From NCBI RefSeq assembly GCF_037113525.1, contig NZ_CP146963.1, positions 434,001 to 498,000 of the forward strand: DNA of 64,000 nucleotides, written 5' to 3'. Within the stretch, counting starts at the first letter, position 1, and the number at the start of each line of letters is the position of its first letter. Source of the DNA: Butyrivibrio fibrisolvens (GTDB taxonomy: Bacteria > Bacillota > Clostridia > Lachnospirales > Lachnospiraceae). Below the pieces are notes generated by a model. It was not told the DNA's origin and did not search any database. It saw only the letters and a program-made list of their open reading frames with translations. Made by a program: the position numbers and the translations under genes. Shown piece by piece: positions 1 to 8,763 of the stretch.

Positions 1-88
1 ATGCCTGCGAAGAAGGAAGATAAGGGAGGTATGCGCTTCCTGCGTCCCTGATGCGTAGGAGGGCCTAAATAGGCCGAGGGTTAATTAT
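1..88 (+). other. Window edge: possible gene tail and leader of the first gene
   Basis: A 16-codon frame open from the window edge ends in TGA at 49-51; it could be the 3' end of an upstream gene but is too short to identify. Between it and the next start lies a short dyad, GGCCTA-AA-TAGGCC, followed by GAGGG and the ATG at 89. Nothing else is recognised here. Confidence 0.25.
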
Positions 89-478
89 ATGGTTCAGGAA
101 GAAAAAGTCATTCTAATGACTAGGATGGCTGCTTTTACAGCGCGTGAAGGTTCAAACGACAACAGAATAAACGGTTACTTCAGAAGTGATTACATTGGCC
201 TTGAAATAGTTAAGTCCGCGATCAGTGCCACAGTTTCGTTTGTGATACTGTTCGCGGTATACGCTGTGTCCGCTTTTGAGTCAATTCTTGAAGATATGTA
301 CAGTATTGATCTGGTGGCGTTTGGACAGAAAGTTTTAACTTATTATCTGATCTGGCTGATTGGATATTGTATGGTATCATACATCTTTTTTTCCAGACGT
401 TATTCTAAGATGCGCAAAAGAATGAAGAAACATTACAATAATCTCAGAAGACTGAGAAAAATGTATGAAAAGGAATAA
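89..478 (+). CDS. Small membrane protein of unknown function
   Basis: A 129-residue protein with a charged N-terminus, two predicted membrane segments (about residues 45-65 and 85-105) and a very basic C-terminal tail rich in Arg and Lys (SRRYSKMRKRMKKHY), probably cytoplasmic. No family was recognised. It lies 8 bases before another membrane protein and about 1.2 kb upstream of the diadenylate cyclase gene, in the same direction, so it is probably co-transcribed with them. The start has GAGGG upstream; in-frame ATGs at residues 10 and 13 are alternatives. The function is not inferable beyond a possible cell-envelope role. Confidence 0.6.
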   Translation: MVQEEKVILMTRMAAFTAREGSNDNRINGYFRSDYIGLEIVKSAISATVSFVILFAVYAVSAFESILEDMYSIDLVAFGQKVLTYYLIWLIGYCMVSYIFFSRRYSKMRKRMKKHYNNLRRLRKMYEKE

Positions 479-486
479 AAGATATT

Positions 487-1671
487 ATGGCTACCTTACT
501 GGAACTTAAACAGATAATTAAGTCTTACTATGTCAAATTTGAGTTTTATATAACGCTTGTTTGGAAGTTTTTCCTCACGCTCATCACTCTTAGTGTTATC
601 AATTCTAAGATCGGATGTCAGGAAGCCCTTACAAGTCCGCTTATTGTACTCATGTGTTCACTTCTGTGTGCTATTCTGCCACAGGCTTTCATTGTTATAC
701 TTTCGGGTTTGTTTATTATGGCTCACTTGTGGGCTTTATCTATGGAGACAGCAGTTATAGCACTTGCTGTTTTTCTTATCATGTACCTTCTGTATTATCG
801 TTTTTCACCAAATGATTCTACAGTGCTTATTCTTACAGCACTTTGTTTTTATCTCCGCATTCCGTACGTAATGCCACTTGCAGTCGGTCTTCTTGGATCA
901 GCGCATTCTGTAGTGTCAGTTGTGTTTGGTGTGGTTGTTTATTATTACCTTAACTATATTGCAGATAATACAAGCATATTTATCTCCAGTTCAGCAGAAG
1001 GAGATACATCTGCAGCAGTAATATCGAGAGTTCAGTCAATAGTTGACGGAGTTTTTGCAAGTAAGGTAATGATATCTGTCATTGCTGTATTTGCGATCAC
1101 AACTATCATTGTTTATATAATCAGACGTCTTTCTATCAAGCATTCATGGGATGTTGCCATAGTTGCAGGAACTATTACACTTATGATCGGCATTCTTGTT
1201 GCGAATGTTGTTAGCAGTGCAGGATTTTCTGTTATAGGCGTGATCTTTGGTTCTGTTCTGGCAGGACTCCTTATGAAAGTACTTGAATTCTTTGCATTTA
1301 ATCTTGATTACAAACGAATTGAAAATGTTCAATTCGAAGATGATGATTATTACTACTATGTAAAGGCTGTTCCCAAGGTATCTGTAGCAACACCTGATCG
1401 TAAGGTAAAACAGATCAACAGAGCTACAGCACCTCGTACAGAAGAAAGAACTGAGCGTGTTGAAAAAACACCTTCAAGGCCAAATGCTCAGGCTCCAAGA
1501 AGTTCAGCAGCAGGAAGTGCACAATCTCATATGCAGCGCAGAGCAGCTAATGCGTATGGACGTAGTACACAGCAGCCCAGAAGCAGAGTAGTTAATAATA
1601 ATGTGACAGCAGGCCGTCAGACACGAAATAGTACAGGAACTGGTAATCAGAGGAGTAACAGATCCGAATAA
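487..1671 (+). CDS. Polytopic membrane protein with basic disordered tail
   Basis: 394 residues. Roughly the first 290 form about eight to ten hydrophobic segments. A short acidic/tyrosine patch follows (EDDDYYYYV, near residue 285), then a C-terminal tail of about 100 residues rich in Arg, Ser, Thr, Gln and Asn, which looks disordered and cytoplasmic. I do not recognise a catalytic family. It sits between a small membrane protein and cdaA with gaps of 8 and 15 bases, so it belongs to the same transcription unit. This suggests an envelope or cyclic-di-AMP-linked role, but that is only context. Confidence 0.65.
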   Translation: MATLLELKQIIKSYYVKFEFYITLVWKFFLTLITLSVINSKIGCQEALTSPLIVLMCSLLCAILPQAFIVILSGLFIMAHLWALSMETAVIALAVFLIMYLLYYRFSPNDSTVLILTALCFYLRIPYVMPLAVGLLGSAHSVVSVVFGVVVYYYLNYIADNTSIFISSSAEGDTSAAVISRVQSIVDGVFASKVMISVIAVFAITTIIVYIIRRLSIKHSWDVAIVAGTITLMIGILVANVVSSAGFSVIGVIFGSVLAGLLMKVLEFFAFNLDYKRIENVQFEDDDYYYYVKAVPKVSVATPDRKVKQINRATAPRTEERTERVEKTPSRPNAQAPRSSAAGSAQSHMQRRAANAYGRSTQQPRSRVVNNNVTAGRQTRNSTGTGNQRSNRSE

Positions 1672-1686
1672 TTCTCGAGGTTAAGG

Positions 1687-2553
1687 ATGGAGACGCTTCA
1701 GTCATTACTGGATACAAATTTTACCAATTTTCATATGCCTGATATAAAGGGGACGGATATTGTTGAAATCCTGATAATTGCCTTTCTCGTTTATCATATG
1801 CTGGTATGGATGCGTAATACCAGAATATGGTCTTTGATGAAAGGTATTGTTGTCATAGTCGTTTTCATCATTATTGCGGCCCTCTTTAACATGAATACGA
1901 TTCTGTGGATAGTGCAGAATGTTCTTAGTATAGCCGTAATAGCTGTTGTTGTAGTACTTCAGCCGGAACTTCGAAGAGCACTTGAACAGCTTGGACGTAA
2001 AAATTTTCTTTCAGGTATTTTCCCGTTTGATATAAGCGGTGGAGAAGGAAGGTTCTCAGACCGCACGATAGATGAGATTGCCAGAGCCTGTGTTGAAATG
2101 GCTAAGGTTAGAACAGGTGCGCTTATCGTTATAGAGCAGGAACATTCACTGGCAGAATATGAACAGACAGGAATTGAAGTTGATGCTATTGTTACAAGTC
2201 AGCTTCTTATCAATATTTTCGAACATAACACTCCTCTTCATGATGGAGCAGTTATAGTCAGAGGTAATCGTATTACGGCTGCTACATGTTATCTTCCACT
2301 TTCAGATAACATGAACATTGGTAAAGAGCTTGGAACAAGGCACAGAGCCGGCGTTGGTGTGTCAGAGGTTACTGATTCACTTACCATCATCGTTTCTGAG
2401 GAGACAGGTAAGATATCAGTTGCATACGGCGGAGTTCTCGACAGATCCCTTGATTCTGAGAGCCTTAAAGAAAGACTTAGACAGATTCAGAATAAGACTG
2501 AAGAGGAACATAAACACAGACCTGTTTTCAGAGGGAGGGTCAAGGCAGAATGA
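1687..2553 (+). CDS. cdaA: Diadenylate cyclase CdaA (membrane c-di-AMP synthase)
   Basis: Makes cyclic di-AMP from two ATP. The 288-residue length and layout match CdaA: three N-terminal membrane helices (about 26-42, 52-68, 72-91), a short linker, then a cytoplasmic DisA_N domain. The two signature motifs are present: DGA at 186-188 in HDGAVIVRGN, and RHR at 218-220 in LGTRHRAGVGVSE. c-di-AMP in this group controls potassium and osmolyte transport and wall homeostasis. The stop overlaps the start of the next gene, cdaR, which encodes its usual regulator, so the two are translationally coupled. RBS is GAGGTTAAGG just upstream. Confidence 0.96.
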   Translation: METLQSLLDTNFTNFHMPDIKGTDIVEILIIAFLVYHMLVWMRNTRIWSLMKGIVVIVVFIIIAALFNMNTILWIVQNVLSIAVIAVVVVLQPELRRALEQLGRKNFLSGIFPFDISGGEGRFSDRTIDEIARACVEMAKVRTGALIVIEQEHSLAEYEQTGIEVDAIVTSQLLINIFEHNTPLHDGAVIVRGNRITAATCYLPLSDNMNIGKELGTRHRAGVGVSEVTDSLTIIVSEETGKISVAYGGVLDRSLDSESLKERLRQIQNKTEEEHKHRPVFRGRVKAE

Positions 2554-3866
2554 AATTCTTACGAGGACTTTACTCTAACTGGGGACTTAAGATAGCATCA
2601 GTTCTCTTTGCGGCAGTTATGTGGTTCCTTGTTACCAATATTAACGATCCGGTTTCGACAGAGAGATTTACGAATATTCCGGTAACATTCAGAAACACAA
2701 GCATTATCTCTGATGCGGGGGAAGTGTATGAGGTACTTGATAATACCGACATTATCAGTTCCGTTACCGTAAGAGCACCCAGATCTGTAATTGAAAGCTT
2801 TTCCAAAGATAATATAGTTGCTATAGCAGATTTTGAGAAAATGACAGACGACAGTACTGTTCCGATCGAGATTACTATTACCAAGGATTCAGGTAAGATC
2901 GATTCAGTTATTCCAAGCAGTACGGAAGTTGCACTTTCGATCGAAAATCTTGCAACAAGTACACTGGCTCTTGGAGCTACAACTTCAGGAACTGTAAGTG
3001 ATGGCTATATAGTAAGTTCTGTTTCTACTGATCAGAACCAGGTCAGAATAAGCGGACCACAGTCTGTGATCGACAGAATTGACAGGGCATCTGTTGATGT
3101 AGATGTTACAGGATTTACTTCCAATATCGGAACAGATGTTTCTATAAAGCTGTATGACGAGAATGGCAGTGTTGTAACAGATCCAGCGATCTCTATGAAC
3201 ATTACAGCTGTAAGAGTTAACGTTACTATACTTGCGATCAAGACTGTACCGATCAACTATCATACTACCGGAGAACCGGCTGATGGATTCATGCTATCAG
3301 GTGATATTACGAGTACCCCTGATACGGTTGTTATCGCAGGTAAGTCATCTGCTCTTTCAGATGTGACAAGCATTAATGTATCTGATCCTCTTGACGTAAC
3401 AGGACTTACATCAGATCTTCAGACAACAGTTAACATTGCTGATTATCTGCCAAATGGTATCTCTCTTGGAGATGCAGATTTCAATGGAATATGCACTGTA
3501 GTCGTTGATATCATACCTCAGGCTAACAGAACCATAACTATTGATGCAGGCAGTGTGACATATGATAATGTTCCTGAGAATTACAAGATAGTACTTGGTA
3601 ACGGCGCAGATGATACCAGCTTTACAGTTGAGATATCAGGTCTTGGCGAGACTATAGATTCCGTATCTGCTTCAGACCTTAATGCGACTATCGACTTGAG
3701 CCAGCTTACATCACAGCTTTCAGATGATGAGACCCTTGAGTCCGGTACATATACAGTTACAGTAAGCTTCACACCTCCTGAAGGTGTTGAGATAAATGGA
3801 ACAGTTCGCGTGACTATCACAGCAACTGCTCCTGAAGAAAAAGAAAAAACAGAAGATGATGAGTAG
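2550..3866 (+). CDS. cdaR: YbbR-domain protein CdaR, regulator of CdaA
   Basis: 438 residues: one N-terminal membrane anchor (about 13-30), then a long extracellular region of Thr/Ser/Asp-rich beta repeats typical of tandem YbbR domains (roughly four), ending in an acidic Glu/Lys tail. In Firmicutes CdaR binds and modulates the membrane cyclase CdaA, and the ATGA overlap with cdaA here supports that role. Several DNA stretches within the repeats resemble each other, as expected for duplicated domains. No glmM gene follows, unlike the Bacillus cdaA-cdaR-glmM operon; an HPr gene is next instead. Confidence 0.92.
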   Translation: MKFLRGLYSNWGLKIASVLFAAVMWFLVTNINDPVSTERFTNIPVTFRNTSIISDAGEVYEVLDNTDIISSVTVRAPRSVIESFSKDNIVAIADFEKMTDDSTVPIEITITKDSGKIDSVIPSSTEVALSIENLATSTLALGATTSGTVSDGYIVSSVSTDQNQVRISGPQSVIDRIDRASVDVDVTGFTSNIGTDVSIKLYDENGSVVTDPAISMNITAVRVNVTILAIKTVPINYHTTGEPADGFMLSGDITSTPDTVVIAGKSSALSDVTSINVSDPLDVTGLTSDLQTTVNIADYLPNGISLGDADFNGICTVVVDIIPQANRTITIDAGSVTYDNVPENYKIVLGNGADDTSFTVEISGLGETIDSVSASDLNATIDLSQLTSQLSDDETLESGTYTVTVSFTPPEGVEINGTVRVTITATAPEEKEKTEDDE

Positions 3867-3887
3867 TAATGGAGGTTTTTAAGTTTT

Positions 3888-4154
3888 ATGGTTAGTCAGA
3901 AGGTAGTCATTAAGAATCCTACCGGACTCCACTTGCGTCCAGCAGGTATTCTTTGCAAAGTGGCTATGAGATATAAATCGCTGATCACTTTTCAGGTAAG
4001 AGAGAATACAGCTAATGCGAAAAGTGTATTAAGCGTTCTTGGTGCAGGTGTTAAGTGCGGTGATGAACTTGAATTTACATGTCAGGGAATTGATGAAGAA
4101 GAAGCACTTGCCGGAATGGTTCAGGCAGTCGAAGACGGACTTGGAGAAATATAA
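3888..4154 (+). CDS. HPr-family phosphocarrier protein
   Basis: 88 residues, the normal HPr length. The phosphorylatable histidine is at residue 15 in the motif GLHLRPAG, with the conserved Arg17 and Pro18. The regulatory serine lies at residue 46 in NAKSVLSV, so both the PEP-dependent His site and the Ser site used by HPr kinase are preserved. It may act in sugar uptake by the PTS or, like Crh, mainly in catabolite regulation. It follows cdaR by 21 bases with RBS GGAGG, so carbon signalling may be co-expressed with c-di-AMP synthesis. No enzyme I or HPr kinase gene lies in the window. Confidence 0.9.
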   Translation: MVSQKVVIKNPTGLHLRPAGILCKVAMRYKSLITFQVRENTANAKSVLSVLGAGVKCGDELEFTCQGIDEEEALAGMVQAVEDGLGEI

Positions 4155-4175
4155 TAATTAAAGAGGTTTTGGGTA

Positions 4176-5042
4176 ATGAAAAAGATAATTGTTACAGGAT
4201 GTAATGGTCAGCTTGGAAGACAGGTTAATAAAGAGATCGGCGATGAATTCGAACTTATAAATACAGATGTATGTGAAGGAGAAGGAATCCGTAGTCTTGA
4301 TATCACCAATGTTGATAGTGTTATCGCTCTTGCAAGAGAGGTGAAGCCATATGCCATCATTAACTGCGCAGCATATACAGCAGTTGATGCACAGGAGAAG
4401 GATTGGGATCTGTCTTATAAGATCAATGCTATAGGACCCAGAAACCTTGCAATAGCAGCTACAGAAACAGGAGCTAAGCTTGTACATATTTCCACAGATT
4501 ATGTATTTGCAGGAAACGGAACAAAGCCTTATACAGAATTTGATCCTACAGGTCCTGTAAGTGCGTATGGAACTACAAAACTTGCCGGTGAGAAATTCGT
4601 TGAGCAGTTTGCTGAGCATTTCTTCACAATAAGAACTGCATGGCTTTATGGCGATGGTAAGAACTTTGTTAAGACAATGCTCAGACTTTCTGAAAATCAT
4701 GATGAAGTATCCGTTGTCGATGACCAGGTAGGAAGCCCTACAAGCACTGTTGAACTTGCTAAGGCTATTCATTACCTTCTTCCTACAGATAACTATGGAC
4801 TGTTCCATGGAACATGTGAAGGATCATGCAGCTGGGCAGACTTTACTGATGAGATCTTCCGTCTTGCAGGCAAGACAACTAAAGTTAACCATGTATCAAC
4901 CAAGAAATACATGGAGATGAATCCTGCCAGTGCTCCAAGACCTGCTTATTCAATCCTTGAGAATTACATGTTCAAACTTACAAGCGACTTCATGTTTGCT
5001 GACTGGCATGATGCAATAGCAGAGTATATCAAGACAATCTGA
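4176..5042 (+). CDS. rfbD: dTDP-4-dehydrorhamnose reductase (RmlD family)
   Basis: A 288-residue extended SDR enzyme that reduces dTDP-4-keto-L-rhamnose to dTDP-L-rhamnose with NAD(P)H. It has the N-terminal nucleotide-binding motif GCNGQLGRQV (8-17), STDYVF at 106-111 and the catalytic YxxxK as Tyr131 and Lys135 in YGTTKLAGEK. The rest of the rhamnose pathway (rmlA, rmlB, rmlC) is not in the window, so the gene is isolated from its partners. It is preceded by RBS AGAGG, 21 bases after the HPr gene. The reductase family assignment is firm; the sugar substrate is inferred. Confidence 0.9.
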   Translation: MKKIIVTGCNGQLGRQVNKEIGDEFELINTDVCEGEGIRSLDITNVDSVIALAREVKPYAIINCAAYTAVDAQEKDWDLSYKINAIGPRNLAIAATETGAKLVHISTDYVFAGNGTKPYTEFDPTGPVSAYGTTKLAGEKFVEQFAEHFFTIRTAWLYGDGKNFVKTMLRLSENHDEVSVVDDQVGSPTSTVELAKAIHYLLPTDNYGLFHGTCEGSCSWADFTDEIFRLAGKTTKVNHVSTKKYMEMNPASAPRPAYSILENYMFKLTSDFMFADWHDAIAEYIKTI

Positions 5043-5097
5043 TACCCGTATATAGATCTATGTAGTTCAAAACACGTACCAAAATAGAAAGATAAAT

Positions 5098-5562
5098 ATG
5101 TTAGATTTTTTTAATGAACTTTTCAATAATGTAGTAATAATGTGTCCTGTTACCGCATGGCTTACAGCACAGATCTTAAAGACTCTTATCTATATGATCA
5201 CATATAAAGAGTTTAACAAGGAAAGACTCCTTGGAGATGGCGGTATGCCAAGCTCACATTCAGCAACTGTAATGAGCCTTGTTACTATCGTAGGCTTTAC
5301 ATACGGAGTATCCGGATTTGAATTTGCACTTGCCGGAATCCTTGCACTCATAACAATGCACGATGCAATGGGTGTAAGACGTGAGACAGGTAAGCAGGCA
5401 GTTGTTATCAAGAACCTTGCCGAACTATTTGAAGAGATGGGTAAGGACATTCCGGATGACGAGAAGCTTAAAGTCTTTGTAGGACATACACCGCTTCAGG
5501 TTATTATGGGAGCTATACTCGGTGTCATCGTTGGATGTGTATTCCAGGGCATCGTAGGTTAA
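5098..5562 (+). CDS. Divergent PAP2 / DUF212 family membrane protein
   Basis: 154 residues with several membrane segments and the family motif GDGGMPSSHSATV (47-59), which resembles the histidine motif of PAP2 phosphatases. A second conserved stretch, MHDAMGVRRETGKQA, follows. Members such as Bacillus YuiD have no proven substrate; phosphatase action on a lipid phosphate is a family-level guess. It follows the reductase by 55 bases and precedes a large membrane protein by 21, so it is likely in the same operon. Confidence 0.85.
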   Translation: MLDFFNELFNNVVIMCPVTAWLTAQILKTLIYMITYKEFNKERLLGDGGMPSSHSATVMSLVTIVGFTYGVSGFEFALAGILALITMHDAMGVRRETGKQAVVIKNLAELFEEMGKDIPDDEKLKVFVGHTPLQVIMGAILGVIVGCVFQGIVG

Positions 5563-5583
5563 AAACGGGAGAGTGAAAAACAG

Positions 5584-7467
5584 ATGTTGATCACTGCTAT
5601 TAATTGGCTATACGTGATTTTTACAACTTATTTTGCAGGATATGGTTTTCACTATTTAATGACCGGCATTTCTTTTCTGCAGCATTCTGTGCCGCAGAGA
5701 AGGAATGCCGGTTTGCGTACTGCACCTTATGAAGTGCAGTTTCGTGAAAACTATCTTATTACAGGTCTTGTCCTTGTTTCTATCTATGCGCAGTTCGTCA
5801 GCATTTGGGGTGGAATAGGACTTGTTGCTAATATCATACTTTTTATCGTAACTCTTGGAGTGTGCGCATATGCCCTTCGTGACATGTTCTACAAGATATT
5901 GTCATACGGTATTGGAAGGAATATCAGCACTAAGCTTGTAATAACCTATGTTGTAATCTTTTTTATCATTGCGTATTTTACTTCGCACGGGCTGGAACAT
6001 TATGATACAGGCTTATATCATGCTCAGGCGATACACTGGAACGAGCTTTATGGCGCAGTCAAAGGCCTTGGCAATTTCAATCAAAGACTTGCATATAACA
6101 GCGCAGTATATCCCCTTTGCGCTCTTTATAGCTTCTCATGGGCAGGCGGACAGTCCCTTCATACAATGGCAGGATACTTTGTCCTTCTTCTTTCATGGAA
6201 ATGTGTAGATATAATCCAGATCAAAAGACGCGGGTATTTTACTCTTCCCGATGCAGTAAGATTTATAGCAATCTATTATATATTCACGATACTCGACGAG
6301 ATCGTATCACCTGCATCAGACTATTTTGTCATGTGCATGGTCCTTTATATACTCATATCCTGGCTTGATCTTGACAGAAACAGGGAAAAGAGATTCTATC
6401 CATATGCCATGCTCTGCATAGTTGTGGTATATGCAGTTACATTAAAACTGTCTGCAGCGCCTCTTTTACTTCTTGCCATAAAGCCTGTCTGGAAGATAAT
6501 GCATGCAAGACTTATAAGCAGGCCCAAGGCAATCTCGTACTTTATTGGACTGGGACTTCTGACATCGGTACCGTTTTTTATCAGAAATATGATCATATCG
6601 GGCTGGCTTATATATCCTGTTACATTTATCGATCTGTTCACCTTTGCGTGGAAGATACCCAAAGGAACTGCCCAGTATGACGCTCATGAAATAGCGGTCT
6701 ATGGAAGAGGTTATACAGATGCAGCTCTATATAATATAAGCATTACAAAGTGGTTCCCGGACTGGTTCAGGAGCCTTTCTGCATTCAATAAAGGCATGCT
6801 TATTGCAGATGCTGTATTTTTGATAGGCCTACTTATATTTGCTGTAGTATACTATTTCCTTCAGCTTAAAAGCGGTGCTTCATCTTTGCCAGGCGTCATG
6901 GTTAAGACATCTAAAAAGTCTGGAAAAAAAGCTAATAAGAAAGCTAATAAGAAAGCCGGAAAGAGTATGTTTAACAATGCAGGTAAGGTCGTAATGATGG
7001 CAAGACATAGAACTGTCTCCTTCAAAGACTTTGTATTTATTGACCTTATCTCTTATGTGGCGCTTGGCTTTTTTGTAATGTCATCTCCGCTGGTAAGATA
7101 CGGAGCCCTTTATATATGGCTTCCTGCTGTTCTTATGGCGGGCAAGCTTGTAACACTTTTGTTTTATAAAAGAGGTGCAGAAAAAAAGCTTGTGCCGGTT
7201 ATTATGGCGTTGATAGTACTGTTCATAGGCTATAAAACAATAAGGATAGTACTAGATGAAGTGCCAAGATTTCAGGCAAGATACCTCTTAGTCCAGCAGG
7301 ACTATGCATCATATGAGCTTATCTCATATGAAATAGACGGACAGACATTCTACTATCCTGCAAGCGGTGACCAGACAGGGTATGACCCTTTCCCTTCGGC
7401 ACCAACCAAAGCAAATGTCAAGCTTATGGGCGAGGATATCAGCAGCGGATTCTTGCGAGCTGAGTAA
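5584..7467 (+). CDS. Large polytopic membrane protein, possible lipid-linked sugar glycosyltransferase
   Basis: 627 residues with at least ten hydrophobic segments. A Lys-rich cytoplasmic loop near residues 443-460 contains KKANKKANKKAGK, encoded by a short tandem DNA repeat. Overall shape resembles the integral-membrane glycosyltransferase (GT-C type) proteins and the uncharacterised LIC_10190-like membrane family, with an acidic-plus-His stretch in the first large loop (SHGLEHYDTGLYHAQAIHW, about 138-156) that could be catalytic. No substrate can be named. RBS GGGAG precedes the ATG. Confidence 0.6.
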   Translation: MLITAINWLYVIFTTYFAGYGFHYLMTGISFLQHSVPQRRNAGLRTAPYEVQFRENYLITGLVLVSIYAQFVSIWGGIGLVANIILFIVTLGVCAYALRDMFYKILSYGIGRNISTKLVITYVVIFFIIAYFTSHGLEHYDTGLYHAQAIHWNELYGAVKGLGNFNQRLAYNSAVYPLCALYSFSWAGGQSLHTMAGYFVLLLSWKCVDIIQIKRRGYFTLPDAVRFIAIYYIFTILDEIVSPASDYFVMCMVLYILISWLDLDRNREKRFYPYAMLCIVVVYAVTLKLSAAPLLLLAIKPVWKIMHARLISRPKAISYFIGLGLLTSVPFFIRNMIISGWLIYPVTFIDLFTFAWKIPKGTAQYDAHEIAVYGRGYTDAALYNISITKWFPDWFRSLSAFNKGMLIADAVFLIGLLIFAVVYYFLQLKSGASSLPGVMVKTSKKSGKKANKKANKKAGKSMFNNAGKVVMMARHRTVSFKDFVFIDLISYVALGFFVMSSPLVRYGALYIWLPAVLMAGKLVTLLFYKRGAEKKLVPVIMALIVLFIGYKTIRIVLDEVPRFQARYLLVQQDYASYELISYEIDGQTFYYPASGDQTGYDPFPSAPTKANVKLMGEDISSGFLRAE

Positions 7468-7545
7468 GAGTCATAGATATCATAAAGAGGTTGAAATCAA
7501 TTCATTATAGATAGCTGTTAAACGGCATAACTGGAATTCCGATAA

Positions 7546-8418
7546 TTATAGCTGTGACCAAAGTTTTCTATAGTTATGAGGCGTTGTTCCCTCAATCTTT
7601 CTGAATATTCTTGCGAAGTAGTTTGCATCGCTTATACCGACAGCACCTGCAACCTCATCGATTGGCATTTCAGAAAAGCGAAGGAGCTGTTTGGCTTTTG
7701 TGATCCTAAGCTCTAAGATGTATCCTGTGATCGTAGATCCGTACTGCTCTTTGAAGATCCTTGTCAGGTAATACTTGTTTATATAGAATTTTGATGCAAG
7801 TTCATCAAGAGTTATTTTTTCAGCATAATTAGTCTCCAGGTAAGCTTTTATTTCCTGGAGGCTTTTCTTTTTGCCTGCAGTATTCTCAGGCATATTCTCA
7901 GGGTGCCAGCTCTCTTCCATAAGGAGGGTAAGTAGCCTTGTTAGCTGCTCGTATATCTTCATGTCGCGAAGGTAATCGTCAGACGAAGCTATGTTATATA
8001 TACCATCGATAATGTCAAGATAGTGCTTAGGACTATCCGCACGGAAAACAGGTTGTCCGCCACGCTCTAAATACTTGGTGTATATGTTCTCCATATTTGT
8101 GCCTTGAAAGTGCACCCAATCAAGCTTCCAGAGCTTTTTGGAGGTGGTATGTGAGTAAGGCTTCTTGCAGTCAATAAATACACAGTCCCCCTCTCGGAGT
8201 TCATATGAGATGCCGTCGTAATTGAGCGATCCCTGGCCTGATTCGATCAGGAAAAAGAGGTATGAGCCAAGCCCCTGACGGCTGCTTGTGTGCTGCTTTG
8301 TAGCCTGAAGAGAGCCAACTTCCTGAAGGTGGATCAAAGAAGACTTGGCAAACTGTGAAGGGGTATAGAGTATTCTGTTTGAAGCAACAAGGTTGCCGTG
8401 GAATAAGTAGTTTTCCAT
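7546..8418 (-). CDS. AraC-family transcriptional regulator
   Basis: 290 residues on the minus strand. The N-terminal half is a cupin-like ligand-binding domain (segments such as LREGDCVFIDCKKPYSH). The C-terminal hundred residues hold two helix-turn-helix motifs, TLDELASKFYINKYYLTRIF and then PIDEVAGAVGISDANYFARI. AraC/XylS proteins with this layout usually sense a sugar or related metabolite. It is divergent from gmd, so the shared intergenic region, which holds three TCAATAT boxes, may carry its binding sites. The target genes are not proven. Confidence 0.9.
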   Translation of the reverse strand: MENYLFHGNLVASNRILYTPSQFAKSSLIHLQEVGSLQATKQHTSSRQGLGSYLFFLIESGQGSLNYDGISYELREGDCVFIDCKKPYSHTTSKKLWKLDWVHFQGTNMENIYTKYLERGGQPVFRADSPKHYLDIIDGIYNIASSDDYLRDMKIYEQLTRLLTLLMEESWHPENMPENTAGKKKSLQEIKAYLETNYAEKITLDELASKFYINKYYLTRIFKEQYGSTITGYILELRITKAKQLLRFSEMPIDEVAGAVGISDANYFARIFRKIEGTTPHNYRKLWSQL

Positions 8419-8519
8419 AATATATCCTTATCTATATGACCTGAAAATGCTAATTTTCCAATATCTGCATGGCAGAAGATAACAATATTCAGTTAAAAAA
8501 CGTATAAGTAGCATAATTG

Positions 8520-8576
8520 TCAATATCTCTGATATCTCAACATTATTATAGATATATCAATATTCGAGGTCAATAT
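8520..8576. promoter_or_regulatory. Three TCAATAT direct repeats between araC and gmd
   Basis: TCAATAT occurs at 8520-8526, 8557-8563 and 8570-8576, in the same orientation, in the region separating the divergent AraC regulator and gmd. AraC proteins usually bind directly repeated half-sites, so these are candidate operators. The rest of the 345-base gap holds the gmd promoter and AT-rich DNA. Confidence 0.3.
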
Positions 8577-8603
8577 AATGCTATTATTGGTCAACTTAGT
8601 GCC

Positions 8604-8632
8604 TTCGCAAATGCAAATAATAGTTATATAAT
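8604..8632 (+). promoter_or_regulatory. Predicted sigma-A promoter for gmd
   Basis: A perfect -10 TATAAT at 8627-8632 is preceded, 17 bases away, by TTCGCA at 8604-8609 (four of six matches to TTGACA). Predicted transcription start is near 8639, leaving a leader of about 125 bases. Just before the gmd ribosome site, TTTGGTT-TT-AACCAAA could form a small hairpin. Confidence 0.5.
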
Positions 8633-8763
8633 GCTTGCAGTGTATAAAACAGATGTATGACTTTTTATCAAATTTATTCTAAAGTCATGTCAATCTGTTC
8701 ACGGCAATCAAAGTTTGAGCTTTATGAATGTTGTTTGGTTTTAACCAAAGAAAGGAATTATAT

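Noticed and set aside
4158..4808. 216-codon minus-strand frame antisense to the rhamnose reductase gene
   Set aside because: It overlaps a clear enzyme gene, is Cys- and Ser-rich in the manner of antisense frames, and has no ribosome site.
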